Origin: Ruminococcaceae bacterium UBA6353
Lineage (GTDB): Bacteria; Bacillota; Clostridia; Oscillospirales; Acutalibacteraceae
Length of the DNA: 64,000 nt
Reading direction: 5' to 3'
Assembly: GCA_002437905.1 (NCBI GenBank)
Contig: DJRT01000023.1
Coordinates: 62,001 to 126,000, forward strand
Of this stretch, positions 1-8,975 are shown one piece after another (position 1 is the stretch's first letter; each line of letters starts with the position of its first letter). The notes under the pieces are model-generated. The model saw only the letters and a list, made by a program, of their open reading frames with translations, ran no database searches and was not told where the DNA came from. Both the position numbers and the translations under genes were made by a program.

Positions 1-1
1 C

Positions 2-1657
2 GCCAACAACAAATGGGCCTCCATGTCCGCATGGATCCCGGTTTTTGGCTGCACCGGCGTGATCGCGTATTTCCAGTCCCATCGCCACACCGATTGGCTG
101 CGGCGAATGCTGACGGTGCTGTTCTTCTTCGCCGTGATCCCCGGTCTGAACGCGCTGTTCCAGCTGTTCAACCGCATCTACTACGCGCGCTGGTATTATA
201 TGCTGCTGCTCATCCTCATTCTGGCCACCCTGCGCTGCTTTGAGGAAGAGGAAGCCGATCCGCCGGTCAATTGGCGGCGGGCGATCGGCTGGAGCGGCGG
301 CTTCACCGCCGCGTTCATCCTCCTGATCGGCCTTGTGCCGAAAAGCTGGAAGCCGGACGAAGAGACCGGTAAGCTTACCATCGGGCTGGAAAGCGATCCC
401 CCGGTGTTCTGGCTGTACGCTGCCATCGCCGCAGCCTGCCTGCTGCTGACCGGCCTGCTGGTGTGGCTCTGGCGCTACCGGCGGCAGGAATTCATCGGCT
501 GGTGCACCGTGGCCTGTGTCGGCGTTTCGCTGCTGTTTGGCTGGGGCTATCTCAGCATGGGCAAATACCTGTCCAACTACCCCGATGATTATGTCATTGA
601 CAAGCTGATCCAAAGCCCCGGCTTCACAAAAACGGATGATACGGTCTTCTACCGCACCGATATGTACAAGGGCATGGACAATCAGGGGATGTATTGGGGC
701 ATCCCCTGCATCCAGGCCTTCCACAGCATCGTCCCCGGCCCGGTGATGGATTTTTACAATTCCATCGGCGTGGAGCGCACTGTGGCCTCCCGCCCCGGAA
801 CGGAGGTCTACGCCATCCGCAGCCTGCTTTCGGTGCGCTATTTGTTTGATTATGCGCAGCTTTCCGACGATGTCCAGCTGTACTATAAGGAGGCCGACGA
901 TTTCTTCAGCGTTGAGGGCGTTACCGCCATGGACGGCTGGAAGCTGATCGGCACCGAAAACGGCTATAACATCTATGAGAATGAGAATTTTATTCCCATG
1001 GGCTTTACCTATGATGGGTACATCACCCGCTCGGAGTACGAGGAGCTGACGGAGGCCACCCGCCAGCTGGCACTGCTCAAGGCGCTGGTCGTGGAGGACG
1101 AGGACGCACAGAAGATCTCCCTGCCGCATCTCAGCACAAATGCCATGTGGTTCATTCCATCGGAGTATGCGCAGGATTGCCGCAGCCGCGCGGCCGGCGC
1201 CGCCTCCTCCTTCACCACGGATAACCGCGGCTTCTCGGCAACGATCTCCCTCTCGCAGGCGCAGCCGGTGTTCTTCAGCGTTCCCTATGAGAACGGCTGG
1301 ACAGCCACCGTGAACGGGCAGCCAGCCGAGATCCTGCAGGCCAATGTCGGCTTTATGGCCGTCAATTGCCCCGCGGGTGAAGATGTGGAGATCCGTTTCA
1401 CCTATGAAACACCCGGCCTGCGTACCGGCGCGCTGATCTCCGCCGGTGGGCTGCTGGCGCTGCTGCTGTACCTGCTGTGCAGCGTCCCGGTCAACCGCCG
1501 CGCACACACAACCGCCGCGATTGCCCCGCAGTCGCTTGAGCTGCCGCCGCTGCAGCCCGCTGCACAGGAGCATCCGCCCGTCGGGCCGGACGAGATCGAC
1601 CCCTTTACCATTTACCAACCAAATCCCACCGATACACAAACAGAAAAGGAAGAGTGA
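2..1657 (+). CDS. YfhO-family membrane protein, C-terminal part (5' end outside window)
   Basis: The reading frame is already open at base 2, so the N-terminus lies outside the window; 551 residues are visible. Several hydrophobic segments in the first ~190 residues are followed by a long extracytoplasmic domain. That domain ends with the VNGQPAEI...AGEDVEIRFTY pattern typical of YfhO proteins, then a final TM segment and a proline-rich cytoplasmic tail. In Firmicutes YfhO proteins are linked to glycosylation of cell-wall polymers such as lipoteichoic acid. That role is family knowledge, not something the sequence proves. The stop lies 5 bp before the next likely start, suggesting co-transcription with the FAD gene. 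Confidence 0.8.
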   Translation, partial: ANNKWASMSAWIPVFGCTGVIAYFQSHRHTDWLRRMLTVLFFFAVIPGLNALFQLFNRIYYARWYYMLLLILILATLRCFEEEEADPPVNWRRAIGWSGGFTAAFILLIGLVPKSWKPDEETGKLTIGLESDPPVFWLYAAIAAACLLLTGLLVWLWRYRRQEFIGWCTVACVGVSLLFGWGYLSMGKYLSNYPDDYVIDKLIQSPGFTKTDDTVFYRTDMYKGMDNQGMYWGIPCIQAFHSIVPGPVMDFYNSIGVERTVASRPGTEVYAIRSLLSVRYLFDYAQLSDDVQLYYKEADDFFSVEGVTAMDGWKLIGTENGYNIYENENFIPMGFTYDGYITRSEYEELTEATRQLALLKALVVEDEDAQKISLPHLSTNAMWFIPSEYAQDCRSRAAGAASSFTTDNRGFSATISLSQAQPVFFSVPYENGWTATVNGQPAEILQANVGFMAVNCPAGEDVEIRFTYETPGLRTGALISAGGLLALLLYLLCSVPVNRRAHTTAAIAPQSLELPPLQPAAQEHPPVGPDEIDPFTIYQPNPTDTQTEKEE

Positions 1658-1662
1658 GCATT

Positions 1663-3081
1663 ATGCACTATGACATCATCATCGTCGGCGCCGGTCCGGC
1701 CGGTATTTTCACCGCCCTGGAGCTGCTGCGCCGCGGCTATCACATTGACGACGGCCACCGCATTCTGCTGGTGGAAAAGGGCAAGGCCGTGGAAAAGCGT
1801 CACTGCCCCAAGGCCGAGGTCGGCCACTGCGTCAGCTGCAAGCCCAGCTGCGCCATCACCACCGGTTTCTCCGGCGCCGGCGCCTTCTCAGACGGCAAGC
1901 TCAGCCTCTCCCATGAGGTGGGCGGCGATCTTCCCAGCCTCATCGGTGAGGAGCTGGCGCAGGAGCTGATCAACTACACCGACGGTATCTATCTGGAATT
2001 TGGCGCCGCCAAAGAGGTGGAGGGCATCACCGATAACGATGAGATCAAAGCCATCCGTAAGAATGCCATCAAGGCTGGCCTCAAGCTGGTGGATTGCCCC
2101 ATCCGGCACCTAGGCACCGAAAAGGCGCAGGCGCTGTATCTGGCGATCCAGAATGCCCTGCTGGACGCCGGCGTAGAGATCCGCTTCAACACCGAATGTG
2201 AGAATATCCTGCTGGAAAACAACACCTGCACCGGCGTCACCCTGCGCAGCGCTGCCGGCACGCAGGATGTGACCGGGCGCGAGATCATCATTGCCACCGG
2301 CCGCCGCGGCGCAGACTGGCTGGAAAAGCTGTGCGCCGAGCACAATATCGCCCATGCCCCCGGCACGGTGGATATCGGCGTACGGGTGGAGTGCCGCAAT
2401 GAGGTCATGGAGGTCGTCAACCGCGCCCTGTATGAGTCCAAGCTGATCGGCTATCCGAAGCCGTGGAAAAACAAGGTGCGCACCTTCTGTCAAAATCCCG
2501 GCGGCTTTGTGGCGCAAGAAAACTACGATAATGACCTGGCTGTGGTCAACGGTCACAGCTATAAGGACAAAAAAAGCTCCAATACCAACCTGGCCATCCT
2601 GGTTTCGCACAATTTCACGGAACCGTTCAACCAGCCCATCGCATATGCCCAAAAGGTTGGTGAGCTGACCAATATGCTGGGCGCCGGACACATTCTGGTA
2701 CAGCGCTACGGCGATATCCTGGACGGCAAGCGCACCTGGGCCAAGGAGCTGGCGCACAGCAATGTGCAGCCCACGCTGAAGGATGCCGTGGCCGGTGATA
2801 TCACCGCGGCCATGCCCTACCGCGCTATGACCAACATCATTGAATTCATCAAGATGCTGGATGTGGTGGTGCCCGGCTTTGCCAGCGATGAGACGCTGCT
2901 GTACAGCCCGGAACTGAAATTCTATTCCAACAAGGTGAAGATGGACGCCAACCTCGATACCAATATCCACGGTCTGCACTGCCTGGGCGACAGCTCCGGC
3001 TGGACACGCGGCCTGATGATGGCCTCGGTGATGGGGGTGCTGATGGGACGCAAGCTGATGGATAAAGAAGAGACTGTTTGA
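1663..3081 (+). CDS. NAD(P)/FAD-dependent dehydrogenase (COG2509-like)
   Basis: A 472-aa protein with an N-terminal dinucleotide-binding motif (VGAGPAG, residues ~8-14) and a Cys-rich stretch (residues ~48-70, CPKAEVGHC then CKPSC). It continues with GFSGAGAFSDGKL and a second FAD contact near the C-terminus (GLHCLGDSSGWTRG). This is the layout of the uncharacterised FAD-dependent dehydrogenases of Firmicutes; the substrate is unknown. The ATG at 1663 is chosen over the in-frame GTG at 1654 because AAGGAAG lies 10 nt upstream of it, whereas the GTG sits almost on that site. A strong hairpin follows the stop. Confidence 0.8.
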   Translation: MHYDIIIVGAGPAGIFTALELLRRGYHIDDGHRILLVEKGKAVEKRHCPKAEVGHCVSCKPSCAITTGFSGAGAFSDGKLSLSHEVGGDLPSLIGEELAQELINYTDGIYLEFGAAKEVEGITDNDEIKAIRKNAIKAGLKLVDCPIRHLGTEKAQALYLAIQNALLDAGVEIRFNTECENILLENNTCTGVTLRSAAGTQDVTGREIIIATGRRGADWLEKLCAEHNIAHAPGTVDIGVRVECRNEVMEVVNRALYESKLIGYPKPWKNKVRTFCQNPGGFVAQENYDNDLAVVNGHSYKDKKSSNTNLAILVSHNFTEPFNQPIAYAQKVGELTNMLGAGHILVQRYGDILDGKRTWAKELAHSNVQPTLKDAVAGDITAAMPYRAMTNIIEFIKMLDVVVPGFASDETLLYSPELKFYSNKVKMDANLDTNIHGLHCLGDSSGWTRGLMMASVMGVLMGRKLMDKEETV

Positions 3082-3101
3082 TCCATCGAGCCAAACATAC
3101 C

Positions 3102-3135
3102 GCACGGGGGAGCTGCCAAGGCAGCTCCCCCGTGC
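3102..3135. terminator. Bidirectional terminator hairpin
   Basis: A perfect 16-bp GC-rich stem with a 2-nt loop lies between two convergent units. The FAD gene ends 20 bp to the left and the phage-derived operon ends 7 bp to the right. T-rich sequence follows on the plus strand. Confidence 0.85.
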
Positions 3136-3142
3136 TTCTTCT

Positions 3143-3499
3143 TTATTCCTTTGCCTCTCCGCCGAACAGCACATCCCGGCGCGGGCTGTATGGGCCGCCG
3201 GTGTGGGCGGCCGCCCGCTCATACAGGCGCTGATAGCGGGTGTACTCCCGCCGTTCGTCGTTAAGGCACAGCAGCATTGCCGTGCCGTAGGCCATCGCCG
3301 GCAGGCAGCGCCAGGAAAGCTGCAGAGACTGCTGCAGCCGGTCCAGCGGCTGGAAATCGCTGCGGTGCTCACGGTACCACAGCTCACTGTAGATCTGATT
3401 GACCGCCAGCAGCCCCGCTTCATCCTCTCCGGCTGTTGCCAGGCGTTTATCCTCCTCCAGCAGGGCAAGTGCCTGCCGCAGGATCGCCAAACCCGTCAT
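3143..3499 (-). CDS. Small phage-associated protein, last gene of the capsid cassette
   Basis: 118 aa, no recognised domain. It is rich in aromatic and Arg residues (SELWYREH, YTRYQRLYERAA). It sits directly downstream of the major capsid gene with a small overlap region. The ATG at 3499 has GAGGAGG close upstream; a TTG further out at 3514 would put the ribosome site inside the gene, so ATG is preferred. By position it could be a head-completion or connector-like protein, but no motif confirms this. Confidence 0.6.
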   Translation of the reverse strand: MTGLAILRQALALLEEDKRLATAGEDEAGLLAVNQIYSELWYREHRSDFQPLDRLQQSLQLSWRCLPAMAYGTAMLLCLNDERREYTRYQRLYERAAAHTGGPYSPRRDVLFGGEAKE

Positions 3500-3510
3500 G
3501 CCGCCCCTCC

Positions 3511-4425
3511 TCAATCGTGCAGGTAGGCATAGATGCCGGCCTTGAGGCTGTCCTTGAGTACCACATCATAGTAGAGGCGGTAGTCCAGCTTCCAGGCATC
3601 CGCCTGCGGATTGTGCTCCGGATCAAAGCAGCGCACCTGCTCGGTCTTTTTGATCAGCGCCGCTGCGTGGCGCGGGATCAGCAGCAGACCGATTCCTTTG
3701 GCCGCCTCGGCCGGAGCAAAGCCGCCGGTCTCCTTGCCGGTACTGGTGCCGTCATAGAAATCAAAGGCGGTCTTCATGCGGCTGTCCGGCACCGGCAGGA
3801 TGGCCACACCGTTAAAGCTGGTCACCCGGGTATTGATCTCACCCTTGGCAAAGTCCCCGATCATCAGCTGCCGGGTGATATCCGTGCTGTTCTGCAGCGC
3901 CGACCACATCGCCCCATCCACAAAGGCCACCAGCTCCTCATCATAGCCGATGGTCTTCTGCGCAGCGGCGATGGCATCGGTCAGCATTTTCAGGGCACCG
4001 GTGGAGGGGGTGCCGGTCACGGTCTGCTTGGCCGTGGCTGCATAGCCGGCCAGCTTCGACAGCACATAGGCGTCCACCTCCGGCACCACCTGTGTGCGCA
4101 CAAACTCGCCCATGATCTGCCCGGCCAGCTCCGCAATGCCGGATTCATCGTTGTCCTCACGGTCCAGCTGGAAGGAGCGGCCGCGATCCATCGCCAGCGT
4201 GAACGGCGTGGCCGAAACCGACACCGTTCCGTTCACAAAGCCGGTATCCCGGTTGTAGTCTCCCAGACCGGAGACATTCATTTCGGGGATCATCACCGTC
4301 TTGGCACCAACAAATTTGCCGCGCAGGTGGTTGTCTGCCAGAAAACCGGTCACCGGCTTCTGCATCACGGCTTTGTCCAGCTCATCTGTCATCTTCACAG
4401 AGATCGAATTCAAGTTCAGGCTCAT
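3511..4425 (-). CDS. Phage major capsid protein
   Basis: 304 aa. The start MSLNLNSISVK, the FVGAKTVMIPEM stretch, the DYNRDTGFV segment and the SMDRGRSFQLDREDNDE-like block (here AMDRGRSFQ...) match major capsid proteins common in clostridial prophages. It follows a scaffold candidate and the portal in canonical head-gene order. The ATG at 4425 has AAAGGA 8 nt away, better than the ATG at 4434 which abuts the Shine-Dalgarno. The frame is intact. It is not an encapsulin by sequence feel, though the fold family (HK97-type) would be shared. Confidence 0.85.
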   Translation of the reverse strand: MSLNLNSISVKMTDELDKAVMQKPVTGFLADNHLRGKFVGAKTVMIPEMNVSGLGDYNRDTGFVNGTVSVSATPFTLAMDRGRSFQLDREDNDESGIAELAGQIMGEFVRTQVVPEVDAYVLSKLAGYAATAKQTVTGTPSTGALKMLTDAIAAAQKTIGYDEELVAFVDGAMWSALQNSTDITRQLMIGDFAKGEINTRVTSFNGVAILPVPDSRMKTAFDFYDGTSTGKETGGFAPAEAAKGIGLLLIPRHAAALIKKTEQVRCFDPEHNPQADAWKLDYRLYYDVVLKDSLKAGIYAYLHD

Positions 4426-4463
4426 AGCATACATCCTTTCCTTTGTTCATACACGGTCGTTTT

Positions 4464-4868
4464 TCAGCGCAGCGCCCGGCGGAAGGCACACAGGAAGGCA
4501 TCCTGTTCCGGCCGTACCGGTTCTCCCCCTTGCAGCAGCGAACCGACGGTGCTTTCCGCCGCCGCCTGGCGGCGGGCAGCCTCCGCCCGCACACGCTTTT
4601 CCTCCTGCCAGCGAAAACGCAGGTAGGCATCCAGCAGGGGCGCCTGCCCCTGCGCCGCCTCCAGCACCTCCGGCGGAAGCTGCTCCGGGCTTTTCAGCTC
4701 CGGAAATTCCCGCCGCAGTGCCGCAAACTCCTCCGTCAGCCGGTGGGTGATATCCGGCTGCATGGGCTGCGGCGCGGGCGTCGCCTGTGGCTGTTTGGCC
4801 TCCGCCACCTGTGCCGGCAGCTCCGGCTGCGGCATGGCTCCGGATTGGCCTGTCTGTTCTTTTTTCAT
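4464..4868 (-). CDS. Putative capsid scaffolding protein
   Basis: 134 aa, charged and Gln/Ala/Pro-rich with no predicted membrane segment. It has a disordered N-terminal third (PQPELPAQVAEAK) and a helical, probably coiled-coil centre (ITHRLTEEFAALRREF, then RWQEEKRVRAEAARRQ). It lies between portal and major capsid genes, the usual place for a scaffold. GGGAGGA precedes the ATG. The function is inferred from position and composition. Confidence 0.65.
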   Translation of the reverse strand: MKKEQTGQSGAMPQPELPAQVAEAKQPQATPAPQPMQPDITHRLTEEFAALRREFPELKSPEQLPPEVLEAAQGQAPLLDAYLRFRWQEEKRVRAEAARRQAAAESTVGSLLQGGEPVRPEQDAFLCAFRRALR

Positions 4869-4947
4869 ACGGTTCCTCCCTTTCTGCTTCTCTACTTCAT
4901 CGTCTCACCCCCATCCTATACGGAATATGCCGGTGAGAGCTATATTT

Positions 4948-6579
4948 TTATTCCAGCTCCCGCAGCAGGGCATCCAAACGCGGAACATACCCCTGCGGCA
5001 GGCGGCTGAGATACTGTTTTACGGTGATCGCGCCGTTCTTGTACAGATTATCCAGCGTTTCCACCGTGCGCGCCTCGCTATATTGGCTGCCTTCGCCCAC
5101 ATCCACCGTCACGCTAAGCAACAGATCCCGGTAACGGTCGGCATTAAAGGGCATATACCATACGCCGTCCGGCAGCTGCAGCTTCAGCGCCCGGCTGCCG
5201 TACATCGTCAGCCAGAATTCCGTCCAGATGCGCGCCAATTCCTCCAGAAAGCCGAAATAGCGGTTTTGCAGCATCTGCAGCGGCATCAGCGCCGCCTCCC
5301 GCACCGCCAGAATGGCGGAGGTGTTATCCGGCTTCACCTCACCCAGCAGGGTCGAGCTGACGCCGGCCTGGCTCATGGTATCCTGGATCAGGGTTTCTAC
5401 ATTGGCATCAAACTGCGCCGAAAAGGCCGGCGGATCCACATATCGCACCGCATTGCTCAGCTGTTCCTCCCCGCCGTAGACCGAGATGATCTGCCCGGGG
5501 TCGTTGGTGATCGGCTGCGATACCACATCGCCATTGACCAGCATAATGGGCATGCCCATCATCATCACCGCCCACACGCCGGCCGAGACCGTGCGGTTAA
5601 TGGCGATCTGGTTGGGAATCAGCTGCGGGATCTCGCTGTCGCCATAGGCGCAGCCCCGGCGCTCGTTCCAGCTGAAAAGCGTCAGCGGGTACAGCCGTAT
5701 ACCAAGCGGCCATTCCTCCCGCACCACCACATCGCGGCACACCTGGGTGGCGTATACGGTGCAGCTTTCCCCGTCCGCGCTCCATTGCTTGCGCAGGCGC
5801 GTCAGCAGCGTCGCGTGCGCCCGCGGATCCTGTCCGCCCTCATCCGGGCGGATATCCCGCCACTGCCGGCAGCCGTGCTGCCGTGCCATGCGCTGCAGCT
5901 CCTCCACCGGCCGGTGCTGTGCAATCAGGATATACGGCTGCCGCTGTATATCCTCCACCTGTGGGTCGCCCACATACACCTGCTCAATATCCAGCACCTC
6001 GCACGCAATATCTCCGCGGATCGGCATGCGGCGGGATACATCCGCGTACAGACCGGTCTTTATCCGGTCATCCCAATAGGTGTACAGCACCCCTGTGCCG
6101 GTGATATAGGCGCCCCGCAGCGCCCGGCGGCTGAGCATCGGAAGATGCAGCCGCTGCGCGGTCGTGTTGAAGTAATCCGTCAGCGCACCGGCCACCGCCT
6201 GCGCCTCTTCATCGCCGGTCAGCGCCGGCGGCTTTTCTCCCCGGCGCAGCGCCCGGCGGTAGGCCGTCAGCCGCTCTCGCAGCTCCAGCGTATCCGGCAC
6301 CCCCTCAGCCGAAAACTCCACCGATACGGGCGCCGCACCAACCACCGCCATCTTGTATTCACCGATCCGGCGGATCACATTGTAGCGCACCAGCGGCCGG
6401 CTGTCGCCGCAGTTTGCGCCCTCCCACTGGTCTCCGGAAAAGAACCGCTCATTGATGCGGTTCTGCTCAAACATCCCGTGCTTGCCCAGGCTGCGCTTGT
6501 ATGCAATGCCTCGCTCATACTCTGCAAATACCTGCGCCGGGCTGATCTGCTCCAGCTGCCCGGCTGTTGCCTCATTCAT
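4948..6579 (-). CDS. Phage portal protein
   Basis: 543 aa, the usual size for a portal subunit, the dodecameric ring through which DNA enters the capsid. The N-terminus has the NRINERFFSGDQWEG and LVRYNVIRRIGEYKMA pattern, and the core holds NQIAINRTVSAG and SAILAVREAALMPL, which are familiar from clostridial portals. The start codon overlaps the stop of the upstream small TM gene, and AAGGAGG lies just upstream. The ORF is full length with no frameshift. Confidence 0.85.
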   Translation of the reverse strand: MNEATAGQLEQISPAQVFAEYERGIAYKRSLGKHGMFEQNRINERFFSGDQWEGANCGDSRPLVRYNVIRRIGEYKMAVVGAAPVSVEFSAEGVPDTLELRERLTAYRRALRRGEKPPALTGDEEAQAVAGALTDYFNTTAQRLHLPMLSRRALRGAYITGTGVLYTYWDDRIKTGLYADVSRRMPIRGDIACEVLDIEQVYVGDPQVEDIQRQPYILIAQHRPVEELQRMARQHGCRQWRDIRPDEGGQDPRAHATLLTRLRKQWSADGESCTVYATQVCRDVVVREEWPLGIRLYPLTLFSWNERRGCAYGDSEIPQLIPNQIAINRTVSAGVWAVMMMGMPIMLVNGDVVSQPITNDPGQIISVYGGEEQLSNAVRYVDPPAFSAQFDANVETLIQDTMSQAGVSSTLLGEVKPDNTSAILAVREAALMPLQMLQNRYFGFLEELARIWTEFWLTMYGSRALKLQLPDGVWYMPFNADRYRDLLLSVTVDVGEGSQYSEARTVETLDNLYKNGAITVKQYLSRLPQGYVPRLDALLRELE

Positions 6580-6782
6580 CCTGTTTCCTCCTTACCCTTG
6601 GGCATCTCCGTGCCGTCATAGTACAGAAAATTGCGGTTTTCCCGCCGCTGCCGCTCCCGGTTGGCCGGCGGCCTGGCAGCATGTGCCTGCGGCGGCCGGC
6701 GGCCGCCCGCCCGCAGCAGGCACAGCAGCACCACCGCAGCGGCCGCCATCAGCCAACCGCACAGCAATCCAGCAATAAACAC
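6576..6782 (-). CDS. Small single-TM phage-cassette protein
   Basis: 68 aa with a hydrophobic N-terminal helix (residues ~2-24, FIAGLLCGWLMAAAAVVLL) and a basic cytoplasmic tail. It starts at GTG with AAAGGAGG about 9 nt upstream, and its stop overlaps the portal start (4 bp), so the two are translationally coupled. No known family. A membrane protein between terminase and portal is not part of the standard head module. Confidence 0.6.
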   Translation of the reverse strand: MFIAGLLCGWLMAAAAVVLLCLLRAGGRRPPQAHAARPPANRERQRRENRNFLYYDGTEMPKGKEETG

Positions 6783-6798
6783 CGGCTTTTTCCTCCTT

Positions 6799-8088
6799 TC
6801 ACTCGTTCCATTGCCCCGGCAGCCCGCCGGGGCGTGCTTTCACCCGCGGTGCGGCGCGCGGCATGTCCTCCATCGCATAGCGCAGGGCATCCATCAGGTG
6901 GTTGTCCCGGTCACGCGGCTGGTTGAGGAATTCCCCCTCCCGGCCGCCTGCCTGCCAGCAGTAGGCGCCAAGTTCCGCCGCCGTGTGCACGCAGCGCGGA
7001 TGCACCAATAGGCGATACTCCTGCAGCCGGGCGATCCCGGCATTCACCGAATCCCGTCCCTTGCCGGCGGCCACCAGCCGCCGGATGCCCAGCCGCCGCA
7101 GATCCTCGTTGCTTTTTGGCTCGGCACTGTCCGCCCGGATGCGCTCCTTCTGATACCCTTTCTCCCGGAGCATTGCCGCGATATCCTCATTCAGCATATG
7201 GGTCGCATAATGCTCGTCGTAGATATACAGCCGCTTTTTCTCCTCTTCCACTGCCGCTGCGATAAAGGCCGTCGGGTCGTTGGCATAGCCATAGTCCAGC
7301 CCGAAGATGTGCCGTACACCCTCCCGCCGCAGCTCCTGCAGGGAAAAGGCCTCCACCAGCCAGTTTTCAAACACCAGTCCCTCGCTGTGTCCCCACTCTC
7401 CCAGCCCCGCCACGGCGTATTTCCGGGGATTTTCCTCCCGCATCCGTGCATATAGCCGCCGGTCCGCCTCGTCCAGGAATTCGTTGCAGCGGTAGTCGGT
7501 CGTCATCGCCAGCACATCCGGCTGCGGCTGGTCAAAAAAGCGGCTTTTCAGCCAGTGATTGGCGTTCCACGGATTAAAGGTCAGCGTCGTCTGCTTGAAC
7601 AGCGGCGGCGGCACCTCCCCGCGCGGCACAGAAAGATCCAGCTTGTCAAAATCGGCCTCCCGGCTGATCTCAAACGCCTCCTCCACCCACACCCAGCACA
7701 GCACGCCGCGTTCCACCGTGGTGGACGCCAGCTTTTCCACATTGTCCAGCCCACGGAAAAGGATGCGCTGTCCTGTCGGCAGATAGGTCAGCTCCAGCGG
7801 CTCTCGCCCGGCATGCCACAGGTGCTCCACCCGCAGCCGGCGGATCGCCCAGCGTAGCTGGGCATAGGTGCTGTCCGCATGGGTGCGATATACCTGCCGC
7901 ACCACCAGCAGGTTGGCGCCGGGATACTTCATCAGGTGCAGGATGTACCACAGCGCCGCGGTGGAGGATTTTTTGCTGGCCTTGCCGCCCTTTACCACCC
8001 GGTAGCGCTTGCGGCAACGCCAAAAGGCGCCGTAGCCGCCACCCACCACCGCTGGCAGAAAGACCGTGGTCTGCTCCTCCCCGGTCAT
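6799..8088 (-). CDS. Phage terminase large subunit (PBSX-type)
   Basis: 429 aa. The N-terminal ATPase has a Walker A-like loop VVKGGKASKKSS (residues ~31-42) and a Walker B region ending in VWVEEAFE. The C-terminal RNase H-like nuclease shows FGLDYGYANDPTA, RADSAEPKSN and DRDNHLMDALRYA, giving the acidic residues expected for DNA cutting. It packages DNA into procapsids with the small subunit and portal. The ATG at 8088 overlaps the stop of the upstream gene (ATGA), so it is chosen over a start 30 bp upstream. Intact motifs argue against decay. Confidence 0.9.
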   Translation of the reverse strand: MTGEEQTTVFLPAVVGGGYGAFWRCRKRYRVVKGGKASKKSSTAALWYILHLMKYPGANLLVVRQVYRTHADSTYAQLRWAIRRLRVEHLWHAGREPLELTYLPTGQRILFRGLDNVEKLASTTVERGVLCWVWVEEAFEISREADFDKLDLSVPRGEVPPPLFKQTTLTFNPWNANHWLKSRFFDQPQPDVLAMTTDYRCNEFLDEADRRLYARMREENPRKYAVAGLGEWGHSEGLVFENWLVEAFSLQELRREGVRHIFGLDYGYANDPTAFIAAAVEEEKKRLYIYDEHYATHMLNEDIAAMLREKGYQKERIRADSAEPKSNEDLRRLGIRRLVAAGKGRDSVNAGIARLQEYRLLVHPRCVHTAAELGAYCWQAGGREGEFLNQPRDRDNHLMDALRYAMEDMPRAAPRVKARPGGLPGQWNE

Positions 8089-8258
8089 GCGCCCTCCAGG
8101 TAGGGACGCATCATACACATAACCTCCTGCAGCTCGTCCATTTCCTCCTCCAGCAGCGCCACACGCTTGTCATAGCCGGAGCGCTCCAGCGTCAGCTGCT
8201 CATGCCTCTGCGCCAGCCGCTTCAGGGACGCTTTATACACCTCATACAGCTCTGCCAT
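8085..8258 (-). CDS. Small coiled-coil phage-cassette protein
   Basis: 57 aa, highly charged, predicted as one long coiled coil (SLKRLAQRHEQLTLERSGYDKRVALLEEEMDELQEV). It is wedged between terminase small and large subunits, overlapping the large-subunit start by 4 bp. The ATG at 8258 has GAGGAGG about 15 nt upstream, a long spacing; a non-ATG start slightly upstream is possible. Function unknown. Confidence 0.55.
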   Translation of the reverse strand: MAELYEVYKASLKRLAQRHEQLTLERSGYDKRVALLEEEMDELQEVMCMMRPYLEGA

Positions 8259-8259
8259 A

Positions 8260-8697
8260 TTATTCAGGGATATCCTCCTCTCCTGCAAAGATCACCGGCG
8301 GCCGGCCGCCGCCCTTGTCCGCTTTCTCTTTTTCCGGTTCCTTTTCCCTGCTATCATAGCCGGCATTGTTTTTCAGATACAGCAGGTGCATATTGGTCCC
8401 GGAGCCGCGCCGCATAGCATGCTCCACCACGCTGGCGGTCGCCTCGCCGCAGGCGCGACGGATAGCCTGTGCATTTTTTGCTGCCCGCCGGGCACCGGCG
8501 GATGGATGTGCCTTATCCACCGCCGGCGGATATTCCCCCCGCGCAATGGCGTGCAGCGTGTCCAGCCGCATTTCCAGCTCCGCCGCCAGCCGCTCCGCCG
8601 TCAGCGGCACATCCTGCTCACGGGCATAGGCTGCTGCCCGCTCAATGGCAGCCGCGATCTCTTCCGGCCGGCGGCGCTCCAAGGGGCTATCATACAC
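8260..8697 (-). CDS. Phage terminase small subunit
   Basis: 145 aa. The N-terminal helical region resembles a DNA-binding domain (ERLAAELEMRLDTLHAIARGE). The C-terminal part has the MHLLYLKNNAGYDSREKE signature seen in small terminases of clostridial phages. It selects DNA for the large subunit. GTG at 8697 is preferred because GGAGGTG lies 6 nt upstream; the TTG further out overlaps that site. A repressor-type operator (8717-8729) lies directly upstream. Confidence 0.8.
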   Translation of the reverse strand: MYDSPLERRRPEEIAAAIERAAAYAREQDVPLTAERLAAELEMRLDTLHAIARGEYPPAVDKAHPSAGARRAAKNAQAIRRACGEATASVVEHAMRRGSGTNMHLLYLKNNAGYDSREKEPEKEKADKGGGRPPVIFAGEEDIPE

Positions 8698-8716
8698 AGT
8701 TCTCACCTCCAATTAT

Positions 8717-8729
8717 TGCATTTTGCAAC
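8717..8729. promoter_or_regulatory. Palindromic repressor-operator candidate O3
   Basis: TTGCATTTTGCAA, a perfect TTGCA-TTT-TGCAA palindrome, about 20 bp upstream of the terminase small-subunit start. Two near-copies lie in the repressor control region (9007-9017 and 9037-9047), which suggests a binding site of the S24 repressor. Confidence 0.6.
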
Positions 8730-8745
8730 TTCCTTGCTAAAAAAA

Positions 8746-8931
8746 TCAGAAAGCCGCACCCAGTTCCACCAACACACAGGGCTGCCAGCCGCGCCGTCCG
8801 TCCCAGTACCGGGATATCCGCACCTGTGCACCATCGCAATAGCTTTCTGCCGCCAGTCCGCCAGCAGAATAAAAAAGCACCGGTGTATTCGGTGCGATCG
8901 GCGGCAGACATTGCCACTCCCCTGCTGTCAT
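8746..8931 (-). CDS. 61-aa protein, first gene of the capsid operon
   Basis: 61 aa (MTAGEWQCLPPIAPNTP..., ending LVELGAAF), no known domain; Trp, Tyr and Cys rich. AGGAG lies 7 nt upstream of the ATG. It is the first gene after a strong sigma-A promoter with an SOS box, so it would be expressed first on induction. It may be a small regulator or early protein, but nothing in the sequence decides this. Confidence 0.55.
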   Translation of the reverse strand: MTAGEWQCLPPIAPNTPVLFYSAGGLAAESYCDGAQVRISRYWDGRRGWQPCVLVELGAAF

Positions 8932-8951
8932 AGTCACGCTCCTTTCTTTTG

Positions 8952-8965
8952 CGAACATTTGTTCG
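8952..8965. promoter_or_regulatory. SOS box (DinR/LexA-type)
   Basis: CGAACATTTGTTCG matches the Gram-positive LexA/DinR consensus CGAACNNNNGTTCG at all ten fixed positions. It lies just downstream of the -10 box of the capsid-operon promoter, around the expected start site, so LexA bound here would block transcription. Confidence 0.8.
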
Positions 8966-8975
8966 TCTGTCATTT

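Noticed and set aside
4747..6621. Long plus-strand frame across portal and scaffold genes
   Set aside because: Shadow of the minus-strand phage genes, which have ribosome sites, overlaps and phage motifs.
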